Assembly: GCA_018398765.1 (NCBI GenBank)
Contig: JAHBMJ010004560.1
Coordinates: forward strand, 33,358-57,045
Length of the DNA: 23,688 nucleotides
Source: Chromera velia
Lineage: Eukaryota > Sar > Chromeraceae
Reading direction: 5' to 3'
The position numbers and the translations under genes were made by a program. The notes under the pieces are model-generated. The model was not told the DNA's origin and ran no database searches. It worked only from the letters and a program-made list of their open reading frames with translations. Positions 1-9,749 of the stretch are shown one piece after another. How positions within the stretch are numbered: position 1 is the stretch's first letter; each line of letters opens with the position of its first letter.

Positions 1-1
1 G

Positions 2-2773
2 GGGGCCCCGGCAGCCTTCATGCCTTCCGCAGCCTCAGGCGAGCCTGTGGCGGCAGCAGCAGCTGCTGCCTCTGCCTCCACAGACGACAACGGAAGGCCG
101 AAGGGGAGGGAGAAGGAGACTTCGGTACTCGCTCCCGTCTCGTTCATGTTCCATAGGAGAAAATTGGCCAGGTCGGTTGGTCCCTTGGGCAGCGTTTTCG
201 AAGCTGCATGAGTTTTCCCATTGACTTTCTCTCTCTGCTCGATTACGCGTGCATTTGCGCTGAGTCAGCGTCCTTCTCTCTGTGGATTACAGGAGTTTCT
301 TTCTCTCTTTCGTTGATCCCAAGAGAGATAAGAGTGTCCTTCTCCGACACAAAGTAGGGCAAAGAGAGAGTTCGGGACAGCAGCAAGCAGAGAAACAGAC
401 ACAAAAAAGGAAGGGAAATATAGAAAAGAGAGGAGGCAGATACGGAGAGAGGCAGGTGGAAAGAAAGCATGCCCACCCCTATTTGCGGATCCTTCCATCT
501 CTTGCTTCTTGCTTCCAATCCTCTTCTGTCGTTCCCTTCGTTCGGGCTTTTCCCTTCCTTCCCTCCCTCCTTTTTCTCTCCTCACATTTCCCCCTTGCTT
601 GTTGGTCCAACGAATGCAGTCCCCTGATGGCGATCCCCTCTCTGGATGCCCCGACGATCGCTGTCCGTTTCTGTCCCGTCACCTTCTCGACCCTCTCACC
701 GCATGGGGGGAAGGGGACAGAGGGAAGCTCCAGTCTCTCTGCTGAGAAGACCAAGTCTCGAAGCTCGATGATCTTCCCTCGGTCCGAATGGCAGCAGCAT
801 GCCTCAGCAGAAACCGCTGCAGCTTCTCCTACTGATGGAGTCACAAGCGGAGAGGGGAGAGAGGGAGACGGGAGTGGACTCGAAGAGAACCAGGACGGGA
901 TGGAGACAGAGAACAAGAGCACAGGCAGCAGTCAACCTATCGTGGACCCCCCTCGTTTTGTGTACGCCACGATGTCTCTGGGGGGGTGGCTCTACATTCA
1001 TGACACGCAGGTTAGATTGTTTGTTTGTGTATCTCCCTCTGAGAGTATTTCTTCTTCTTCTTTTGCTTTTGCTGATTTGAAGAAAACTCTGGGCAAGCTT
1101 GTGTCCCTGTTTGCTTTTCTCGATAGGGCGAAGGTGTCGACTCGTCCAGATACCGATAGATAGAAAGTCAAACCGAATATCCACCTCCTGGTTGTCTTCT
1201 TCTCTTCGTCTGCGTCTCTCCGTGCCTTTCCAGTCAGGAGACCGACCGAAGGTGCAGACACACGATGAGGACCTTCTGTATGTGTCGATTGATTGATTGT
1301 TTGTTTGATTGATTGATTGATTGGTTGGTTGGTTGGTTGGTTGGTTGCAGCGCGCACTTCCTCTGGGAGTCTGTCGGGACATTCATTTCCAGGGCCTCAC
1401 TGACGCTACCTGGAGCTCTGACGGGCAGCTACTGGTCGTGGCGTCATCTGATGGGTCCGTCCCGACTTCTATTCTGCCTCATCAGTTGTCTTCCCTTCGT
1501 AGGCCATAATTTGACATTATTTTCTTTGGTCTCTTCTTTTCTCGACTTGAGGACTTCGAATGTGAGTAACAACACTGTGACTCCCTCCCTTCTCTCGTTC
1601 CAAACCACTCGCACAGACAGAAGAATTGAGACTGATCGTGGTTGAGAGAGACTGCTCCTGATAATTTTATCCTATTCTGGGCTTGCTCACTTCACTCCTC
1701 AAGCCTGACCTTCATTCTGCTCTTTTTTGTCCCCCCCTCAACCTGCATTCTGCGTGTGCGCGTCCATGCAGGTACCTCTCGTTCGTCCGATTTGCCGAGG
1801 GGGAATTGGGGGCAGTGAAGAAGCCCGGTGGGTGGGTTTGTTGATTAACTAATCGGGTGGTGGAGAGGGCTGGTCGTCTTTTTTTCTTCTTGTGCGACAG
1901 TTGGGATACAGAAGAAGGGTGTGACAGGAAGCCGGGCAGCAATGAGTCTGTCAGTCTGTCTGTCTGTCAGAAAATATCTATCCTTTTGACTGATGAGTCG
2001 AGAAAAGGAACAGAAAGAGCAGAAATCACGTACAGTGTGTCTCTCTGACTGCCGTTCTCCGTTTAATTATCTTTGTATCTGTTTGTCTGACTGTCGCTGT
2101 CTTTTTGCCTCTTCGTCTGCATCTCTCACGAAGCAAGCCCATTCTATTCTCATCCATGCATCTGCTTGCAGCGGCGGTGTACGAGTTGCAGAAGCAGAGG
2201 GACGCGAAGCAGCTGCGAGCAGCAGAAGAGCGCCTAAAGCAGAGAACCCGGGACGGCGCCACTTGGGCCGCAGAGAAAGAGAGGCAGGAGAGAGCCAAGG
2301 CAGCCGCCGCTGCGGCAGAAGAGAAAGAGAAAGACAAAGAGAATCCTGAGCAGGGGGCGGGGGGAAAGAAGAAAAAGCGAGTGGCCCCCTTAATGATCGA
2401 CCCCGCTCCCGAACGCCCCGGGGAAAGCGCGGCACCGTCTCCCGACGTTTCCCGCACCTCCTCGTCCCGGAAGCGCTCCCAGCCCCCCGGTGAGGACGCA
2501 GAGGGCCCCACTGTCCTGTGCCTACAGAGAGGGGACATTACGGGACCAGAGATGGAGGACAAGGAGAAGGAGAACATTTCTCAAACCAGTGCGGAAGGTC
2601 CTGAAGGTGCGGAAAGTGGCGAGAAGTCTTTGCCGCCTGCGCAGCCCCAGCAGCAGCCAGAGCCGATGCCCAGGAGGGACAGCGCAGGGAAGCGGAAGAG
2701 GGTCGTGGCTCCTGTGTACACAACCAGCGAGCATCCTGCATCTGCAGAACCCCTTGCCGAGGGTCCGAACTAA
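2..2773 (+). CDS. CHAF1B: CAF-1 p60 subunit (CHAF1B/Cac2-like WD40 histone chaperone), 5' partial
   Basis: Five exons with matching phases: 2-171 (open to the window edge), 620-1010, 1351-1454, 1772-1827 and 2172-2773, stop TAA, giving about 440 visible residues. Seen: the joined first two exons give RKLASPLMAIPSLDAPTIAV and then RFCPVTF, aligning without gaps to the human CAF-1 p60 stretch ending ATLAVRCCPVYF. Later come FVYATMSLGGWLYIHDTQ, LTDATWSSDGQLLVVASSDG and YLSFVRFAEGELG, the last WD40 blade of the family. Exon 5 is a charged, Ala/Glu-rich helical tail with KKKKRVAPLMI and KRKRVVAPVY, resembling the ASF1-binding B-domain. Known role: with p150 and RbAp48 it deposits H3-H4 behind replication forks in the nucleus. 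Odd: about 80 Ser/Glu/Gly-rich residues separate VTF from RFVYA where human p60 has far fewer. Most of the N-terminal propeller lies upstream of the window. AATAAA occurs at 3384. HIRA is the nearest alternative, but the SSDG-YLSFVRF block favours CAF-1 p60. Confidence 0.88.
172..619 (+). other. Intron 1 of the CAF-1 p60 gene
   Basis: GT at 172 and AG at 618-619. Splicing joins codon positions 2 and 3 (phase 2) and restores the alignment to human p60 with no gap. A long open frame runs through part of the intron, but it is low-complexity pyrimidine/purine-biased sequence and is not coding. Confidence 0.75.
1285..1347 (+). repeat. GATT/GGTT microsatellite in CAF-1 p60 intron 2
   Basis: Runs of GATT and then GGTT lie directly against the TTGCAG acceptor of exon 3 (which starts at 1351), so the repeat forms the region where a polypyrimidine tract would normally be. 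Confidence 0.9.
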
Positions 2774-3873
2774 TGAAGTGAAAAAGATAGTCTTTGCATT
2801 CCTTCCAATGACAGTCTGTCTCTCTTTTCTTTTTTTTTCTTCCGGGCCCTCGATCTATCTGTCTCTCGTCTCTGTCAAGGGCAAAGATTCCTCCCTCCCT
2901 CAAATGGGTGGGTCTGCTCGCTCGTTCGTACTTGAGAGTCCGAACGAAGGATTCATTCAGCAAATGGCAAATGGGTGCAGAGGTTCGAAAAGAGAAGGAG
3001 AAGCCTCAAAAGGGTTTGCGGACAGAGACTTGTGTCTGGTCTCGGTCTGTCTGTTTATCCGTTTTCTCACTTGCTCCGTAGCATCAAAGAAAAGGCGGAA
3101 AATGGTCTGCTTGATCCCCCCTTTCTCTTTTTTTGTACCTCTCACGTGCACCCTCTGTCTGCCGTTTTGTTCTGTCCCTCCCTCCCTTGGTTTGCGTCTG
3201 TCTGTGCGGGATTCAGGGAGCTCCTCGCCTATACACCGACAAAAGAGAGAGAAAGACAGTCCGCTTTCTTTTCTTCAATCATGTCCGTTTAATTGCCTCC
3301 GCCTAGCTGTCTTTCATTGCTGCGGTCCTCTTCCTACCTTGCTTCGAGACACCGTTTTTGGTCTGCTTTTGAAATCTTATTTAAATAAACGGATTGTTTT
3401 TGTTCTTTCCTTTCTCGTCGCGAGTCCCCCGGCCATTTGTCGGTCTAGCTAGGGCCGGAATCTTGGTTACGTGAGACATGTGGTGGAAGAATAAGAAAAA
3501 AGGTATGGAGGGAGTGGGCCTCGATCGGGAGCATCGCTTGCATGTGCTTGTCTGTCATTAATGCTGAATTAAGCCTGTTTGTTTTCGTTGGCTGTTTCTT
3601 AATTGAGGAGCTCGGCTACGGATCGACATGCGTCCGCCTTTTGACCTCACGTACTCCTCTTTCCAATTCAGAAGGAACGACAGAAGACGCTCGCATGGCT
3701 GCATGAACGTGTGGCCTTGTGATTCGATCTGCCCTATCGCATCTTCCTGTGAGTATCTTTTGATTCATGCATGTTTGAGTGTACCACCATCGCATTGCAT
3801 ACGCTGGTCTTGTGGAATGAGTCAATATACGTTAATTTCACGTTTAATATCCAAAATGGACATTTTCTTCGTC
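2774..3873. other. Intergenic, pyrimidine-rich, no gene recognised
   Basis: The 3' flank of the CAF-1 p60 gene. It is rich in TCTGTC and TTTCT runs on the + strand, with AATAAA at 3384-3389 as a possible polyadenylation signal. Open frames here have the biased composition of simple sequence and match nothing I recognise. Confidence 0.6.
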
Positions 3874-3969
3874 AATGTTAGTATTATGTTACTAGCAATG
3901 TTATTAAATACTAGATTAAATATCATAGTTTTCCGCAGATTAATAAAATGATATTAAACCTTTGCATAT
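3874..3969 (+). repeat. AT-rich 96-bp dispersed repeat, copy 1
   Basis: Begins AATGTTAGTATTATGTTACT and ends TTAAACCTTTGCATAT. It matches 5181-5276 in the same orientation with about 8 differences over 96 positions. Similarity stops on both sides. The TTAGGA words following at 3968-3987 are not shared with copy 2. Confidence 0.9.
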
Positions 3970-4380
3970 TAGGATTAGGATTAGGATTTCTGTCCGGAGG
4001 ATTGGCTTCCCGCCCCAATGCCGAATCTCCGACATGCAGCTTCCACGGAAAGCGCCTAGACGCATTAGACCTCCCTAACCGGCCCGCACAGGTCTAGCCT
4101 GTGCCGTAAATGGTTTATATTTGAAGAAAAAGCACACGCGACATCATTTTTCTTTCATCTGACTGATTTTCTGCTTTTGATCTGGGGCCATCTGGCGGAA
4201 ATACAAGGGGCTGCTAAAAATAAAATGACTTTTCGTTCTGAAACGCAAGCTTAAGAGGGAAACGGAAAAAAAGAATTAAGATAAGAGATTGTTAGAGTTT
4301 GCGCCTGAGTCAGATATCTGCGCAACAGTCTGTACACAAGAAGTGAGACTGGAGGAAGCAGGCTAGGAAGCAAGCCGACA
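3970..4380. other. Intergenic, contains a 7-bp stem hairpin
   Basis: No gene seen. Around 4086-4105 GCACAGG-TCTAG-CCTGTGC forms a perfect 7-bp stem with a 5-base loop in an otherwise GC-rich patch. The rest is unremarkable. Confidence 0.5.
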
Positions 4381-4399
4381 GCCATTTATGAATCGGTAA

Positions 4400-4690
4400 A
4401 ATAAAAAAATAGTCACTATTTTGACTATTCCTACGTTTCGATAGTAAATAGTAAAATAGTGGACTATTTACTATTTGATACTGTAGAAATAGTCCACTAT
4501 TTTAACTATTTTTACAAATGAGTCAACACAGAAAATCTTGCTATAAAATAGAAAACTATTTTACTATTTTCACGATTTTTATATTTATTTTACACTTTCA
4601 GTTAGTCACTATGCAATATCACCAGAAATAGTCAAAATAGTTAACTATTTTCACTATTTTTACATCTACTTTACACTTTCACATCGATTT
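4400..4690. repeat. Cluster of AAATAGT/ACTATTT palindromes
   Basis: The 7-mer and its complement recur more than a dozen times. AAATAGTCCACTATTT (about 4487-4502) is nearly self-complementary, with a 2-base centre. At 4626-4659 there is a 34-base near-perfect palindrome centred on GTTAAC with one mismatched pair. The flank TTTTACACTTTCA follows twice, about 80 bp apart, so part of the region is also tandemly duplicated. No coding potential. Confidence 0.88.
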
Positions 4691-4992
4691 TCCCATTGTT
4701 TTCGACCTTGAAATTCTTTAATTTCAATCTATCTTGTAATGATCTCAGTGATCTGTCCCCTTCTCTTCCTTCGCCTTTCTCTCATCCTCTCTCTACTAAT
4801 TTAAAGCCAGTCAGGCAGGCTGGGAGAGGCACCAAATAAAGTTGAATTCATGTTGAGTGCCTGCCTCAGTGCTGCCAGTATAGGATAATCAGCTATACAT
4901 AGTGGTGAAAGGTATGCATGCAGAGAGGAAGAATGGAAAAAGCGGAAAACGGGACAGGAAAAGGAGAGAGAATCGAAGGACGAAACGAAAAG

Positions 4993-5088
4993 AAGAAGGA
5001 AGGAAGGAAAGAAGAAAGGAAGGAAGGAAGGAAGGAAGGAAGGAAAGAAGGAAGGAAGGAAGGAAGGAAGGAAGGAAGAAAGGAAGAT
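4993..5088 (+). repeat. GGAA (AAGG) microsatellite
   Basis: Nearly continuous AAGGAAGG with a few AAAG interruptions over about 95 bases. Open frames of repeated EGRK or FLPS residues across it are artefacts of the repeat. Confidence 0.95.
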
Positions 5089-5180
5089 GGGCCCGTCGAT
5101 GTACAGACAGCCAACTACAAAGTTTACCACTTGCTCGTTAATAAGCTCCCGCTTCCTCGTTTCGGTTGCTATCTCGAGTT

Positions 5181-5276
5181 AATGTTAGTATTATGTTACT
5201 AACAATAGTATTAAATACTAGATTAAATATCATAGTTTTCTGTAGATTGATGAAATGATATTAAACCTTTGTATAT
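5181..5276 (+). repeat. AT-rich 96-bp dispersed repeat, copy 2
   Basis: Same orientation and length as 3874-3969, starting 1307 bp further on. The two copies bracket the palindrome cluster and the GGAA array. Confidence 0.9.
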
Positions 5277-5892
5277 GTGTTTAGCTATGGAAATTTAAAT
5301 CAATTCATTACCTCAATTTTTTTTTGAATTTAATCGATGTTTCGATCATTATTTTTTTTGTCAGTTTTACCTGGAAATTAACCAAATCATTAGTTTTAAT
5401 GCAGCAGGTCCTAAAGAAGGTTTAACTAGATTAACTTTATCATATTGGATTTAATTGGATTGGATTGGATTTATATGTTCCGAGTTTGTGCAGATGTCCA
5501 CTGTTGGGGGTAGTTGGGGGATGATTGTTGGTCACTATTCATCTGATGTTGCTATGTCGATACGTCATGCAGTTTATAACTTTGTCGGTCATTTGGTCTA
5601 TAACTGCTCTAAGTTTGTCGATGATTATCGGTGTTTTGTTTAGAGAGTATGAAAGAGCAAAAAAGTTCCTCATGCATATATAGCTTTAGGGGAGAAAGGG
5701 GCTGGAGCGTTGACAGCCCGAGCGGGGGCGGGGGCGGGGGCGGAGACAACGCTGCGTGCGTTCTCGCCATGCATGCATGCAGTCCAATTTTTGATTGCAG
5801 TCCGCATGCACACTGCGTGCATGCGGTAATCTCCAACCTGCCTGGCAATGCCTCTCACAAAACTGGCCGGTGCCGCTGGTGAGGAGGACAGG
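5277..5892. other. Intergenic region upstream of the histidine kinase
   Basis: AT-rich to about 5480, then mixed. It contains a GGATT run (5450-5470), a GGGGGC run (about 5720-5742), CATGCATGCATGCAG at 5769 and GTGCATGC at 5817. No gene or core promoter could be recognised. The TGCATGCA words lie 70-125 bp before the predicted kinase ATG. Confidence 0.45.
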
Positions 5893-8122
5893 ATGCCACA
5901 GGCAGAGGCAATGTCTGCATATGGAATAAGAGACGAGCGAAAGACAGAGGCTCCGCGTGAACGCCTGACATCGGTCTCACTGTACGAAGGGTAAGGAGGA
6001 GACTGCAGAATCCGTTGCTTCGTGATTTTCTACTTCGGCACACAGTCGCAGTCTTCGCCACCATGCAGGGGAAGGAGGCCAGCGAGTGAGTCCTGCAATC
6101 AGTACTTTAAAGGGTCATGCAGTCATGCGAGTGGTTTGCTGTCACAAAGATAGGGCGCTTCTGCTGACCTGTCAAAACACACTTTCAAGCGTGTCTATTT
6201 ATGTCTGTATGAATCCAATGATTTTCTGCAGATTTGGCCGTACCGTCCGGCTTCGAGACCTTGCTCGACAGGTGAGGCACATAGAGCCTTCTTCATACAG
6301 TGGAGTAAAACTTGTCTTCTGGTGAAAACCAAAGCACATCGGGACGTGCGTCTTCCCGATGACAAAACTGTCTGACCTTTATGTATATATATGTTTTTCT
6401 CAATTCTTCACACCACTGTAATCCATCGACACCGCCAAAACACTGCTGTCTCATCGAAACATGCGTTGATTGTGCAGGGCCGGCACCTGATTGGGGCGAT
6501 TGGGTCTCTGGTGGTGAGCATGATTGGGCTCAACTGTTTGTTTGTGAAGCTGGACACCTTCAAAGATGTCATCATCGTACCCAGCGCCGTCTACATGTGT
6601 CTGCTGGCAGCCTCTGTGATTCCCATCGTCCTCCTGAAGAAAAAGAAGAAGAAAACCGTGGAAGAACTGCAGACAGCAGAGAACTCGGCGTTCCTCTTCC
6701 TGTCCCTGGCTCTGGTCATCTACCACTACGGACTCACTATGGGATGCCTAGGGGATCCGGTTGCCGACCTGTGGCTGCAAGGAACCGCACGTGGGTCTCT
6801 CTCCGGCCACCCTGCAGAAGCGTTTTTTGTGTAATCAGAAGAATGTTTCGAGATGTCGCTCATTGCACCCCTGCCCTCCCTCGAGCTCTTCTGCCTCTTT
6901 CTAGAGCCATTCCTCTTCCAAGCAATTTAGGCTTCTTTTCGTCCCCTGTTGTTCCTTCTCCTTCCTTCGCGTTCCCTTCCTTTGCTCCCATTTCTCTGCT
7001 CCTAGAGGTTTTGTCGTGATGCTGTCCCGTAGCCATGAAACATTGCGAAACGAACGACCGCTTTCTCTAGATTTCCGATCGTGCGCGTATCACCGCATCA
7101 AGTGAATTGAGTGTGTGCGTTTGGCTGGCTTGGGTGCATGCATGCAGTGTCCTTCCACAAGCTCCTGTTTGTCTCTCTCCAAGTTTCGACGACGCACTTC
7201 GTGATCCTGAACTACCTCGACTCAGGTCTGCACGCTCTCGGATTTATCCACATGATGAGCTGGAGGGAGGAGTTCGTTCCTCTGACTCTCACCCACGCAT
7301 TTGTCGACCCTCTGTGGCCCTTTCTGATGCGCCAACTGACCACAGACTCCTTCTACCAGAGTCTGGGAGACACAGACAAGAAGAGAAGCTTTGCCGAAGC
7401 AGCCTTGAAGAGATTCATTTCGTACATCATGCACGAGCTGAGGGACCCCTTGTCGGGCACCACTATTCTTGTGGATGATTTTGACGGCAGTCTGAAGAAA
7501 ATGAGGAGAGCCTGCAGACAGTCACGACAGAGACTGCAGGTAGCAAGGGAGAAAGAGAGCATGAAAGAAGAACCAGAACAGAAGCAAATGAGGTACAGAA
7601 GCGAGAGTCTCGAACTCCAACCTGCAGTCATCCCCCCCGACCGGCACCGAACCCCATCTGACTGCCCCTCCCCCCCCACCCTCCTAGTAGAAGAGCAAAT
7701 CGGGAGGGACATAGACGACCTAGAGGACAGGCTGACGGGTCTCATCGACCTCACTCAACTCATCATCCCTCAACTGGGAAAGATGAAAGGTCAGTCAGTC
7801 AGTCAGTTAGTCAGTGAGTTGAGTGAGTCACTTCTTCAAATTGACCCCTGTATCGAATCCAGGAGGGGTTCAGAGAGACGGGAAGAGGAAGAAAGAGAAA
7901 GAAGGAAAGCAATGACAGGTACGTGAGAGGCAAAAAAGCCGGTCAGAAACGTGTGCCTGTCTTTCTCTCTCCCCCCCNNNNNNNNNNNNNNNNNNNNNNN
8001 NNNNNNNNNNNNNNNNNNNNNNNNNNNNNNNNNNNNNNNNNNNNNNNNNNNNNNNNNNNNNNNNNNNNNNNNNNNNNNNNNNNNNNNNNNNNNNNNNNNN
8101 NNNNNNNNNNNNNNNNNNNNNN

Positions 8123-8168
<46 letters not shown>

Positions 8169-8175
8169 TATGCGT

Positions 8176-8223
<48 letters not shown>

Positions 8224-9749
8224 ATGTGTGCAACGACGTCCTGCAGCTCCAGAAGATAGAGAGCGGTGACTTTCAATTTGAGTCCTCGAAGAGAGATGTC
8301 AGGGAGTGGCTGGAGTCCTGTGCCTCGCAGCACGCTCGTGTGTTTGAGCCAGAAGGGACACCTTCAGAGAAGAGAGAGAGCCCTGTGAGCTTCACTTATG
8401 AGTGGGAAGGCTCTGAGGTGGGAGGGGACAGTCCTGCCGGTGTAGGAGACTTCAGACGTCTCGCTCAGGTTGTTGATAACTTCCTGACCAACGCAAAGAA
8501 GTTCACTCCCTCAGGATCTGTCCGTGTCTCTGCCAAAGTGCGATCCCCTACCTCGAAGGAAGAGCAGGAATACAGAGCTGCTCTGAGGGGGGAGGAGGAA
8601 GAGATTGCACAGTGGAGACAGGCAGTGAGAGTGGAGACAGGAGCACCAGACACCCCCAAAATGACTCCAAGAAAGGCGTGCGAGCATCTGGGTGTGCTCA
8701 GTGTGTCAGTGACTGACTCAGGAGTCGGTCTGTTGGCCGAGGGCTTCAAATTACTCTTCAGACCCTATTCCCAGATTCGGGCAGGGGAGTTGCAGAATGG
8801 AGGAGGGACGGTTTTAGGTCTCAGTCTGTGTAAGAGTTTCGTCCGAGCCCATGGGGGGGGGCGCATCTGGGCAGAGAGTGAAGGACTAGGTAAGGGGTCG
8901 ACCTTCACCTTTGAGGTCTTCCTTCCCCTAGTGCTTAGACATGAGGCCATACCCATCGAGAGTTCTTGTGCGCGTGGAAGCAGAAGAGAGAGCATACTCG
9001 AATTTAAGGTTGATGCGCCATGTTTGATGACACCGCCAGCACCAGCAACGGGCGCAGAGGGGTCAAGTAGCGCTAGCACCGGGACTGCTGAAAAGCAGAG
9101 GGACACACCTCAGAACCGTAGCAGCCTCGGTACGTCTGTGACTCCTTCCTTTTCTGCGGTCCAGGAATCGGGTGCAAAGAGAATGGGAGGCAGGAAAGCA
9201 GTGGACGTCCTTGTTGTGGACGACGATCGTTTTTGCACTCTCGCCTTGTCCCATGTCATCAGAGGTCTCGGCCTCTCTTATGAAACCGCCCAAAACGGGA
9301 AAGAGGCAGTAACGCTGATGGGGGTTCTCCCCGAGTCTCACCCCATGCATGGATCTGACACACATGCATGTGCAGCGGCTGATCATACCAACGCACTCCC
9401 CATTTACCCCCGCCTGGTGGTGCTCGACAACAACATGCCTCTGATGAACGGGCCGGAGACAGCCACGGCCATCTGCTCGTTCTTTCAGAGCGTAGAACCT
9501 GAGGGTGAACACCGTTCTCCCTCCTCAGGGACGTCAAAGGAAGAGGGAGAGGGAGGGAGATCCCTTCGGTGTCCCATGCTGGTGGGGTGCACTGGAGAGA
9601 CCAGCGAAGAGACAACTGAGGCATTTCTGTCTGCAGGTGTCTGTGAAGTCGTGCACAAACCCCTGACGAAGGCCAAACTTCTTGCTCTTCTCGAAAAGTG
9701 CAAAGAAAAGGAGATGCATGACGCAAAAGAAGCGTCAGGTAGAGGGTAG
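5893..9749 (+). CDS. Membrane-anchored hybrid sensor histidine kinase (DHp-HATPase-REC)
   Basis: Exons 5893-5990, 6232-6271, 6478-6790, 7148-7789 and 8224-9749 join in phase to give 872 residues. Hydrophobic segments lie at about 49-69, 77-99 and 116-138, with weaker ones to about 210, so the N-terminus is membrane-embedded without a recognisable ligand domain. The DHp motif SYIMHELRDPLSG puts the phospho-acceptor at His246. The second DHp helix ends DVLQLQKIESGDF (about 369-381). The HATPase domain shows an N box (VVDNFLTNAKKFTP, Asn454), G1 (DSGVGL, Asp529), an F-like box (LFRPYSQIRAGE) and a G2-like box (GGGTVLGLSLCKSF). The receiver (about 690-858) has VDDD acid residues at 696-699, phospho-acceptor Asp766 in VVLDNNMPLMNG, Thr821 and Lys843. 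Inferred role: His-Asp phosphorelay from membrane to cytosol. Odd: about 75 extra residues inside DHp and about 40 between N and G1. An acceptor at 7184 instead of 7148 would also keep frame. Confidence 0.88.
7790..8223 (+). other. Kinase intron 4 with assembly gap
   Basis: GT at 7790 follows codon AAA-G and the AG at 8222-8223 precedes AT, giving a phase-1 junction that makes Asp. The intron begins with GTCAGTCAGTCAG and splits the DHp domain between its two helices. It holds 145 undetermined bases (7978-8122), so its true length is unknown, but neither flanking exon is affected. Confidence 0.8.
8123..8222 (+). repeat. CT then GT dinucleotide microsatellite beside the gap
   Basis: CTCTCT passes into TGTGTG and ends directly in the GTGCAG acceptor. 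It is probably the reason the assembly broke here. Confidence 0.95.

Noticed and set aside
282-1163. 293-codon + strand frame
   Set aside because: It only partly overlaps coding sequence. Bases 620-1010 are a CAF-1 p60 exon, while the rest is intron with simple-sequence bias and obvious splice sites at both exon ends.
2026-2577. 183-codon minus-strand frame
   Set aside because: Antisense shadow of the last CAF-1 p60 exon; Ser/Ala/Phe-rich with no motif.
3968-3987. Three TTAGGA units as possible telomeric sequence
   Set aside because: Too few units, interstitial, and not the TTTAGGG type expected for such algae.
7550-7690. Possible extra intron within the kinase DHp insert
   Set aside because: GCAG|GTAGCA and a strong CCTCCTAG acceptor exist, but their phases do not match, and the frame stays open throughout, so it is kept as coding.
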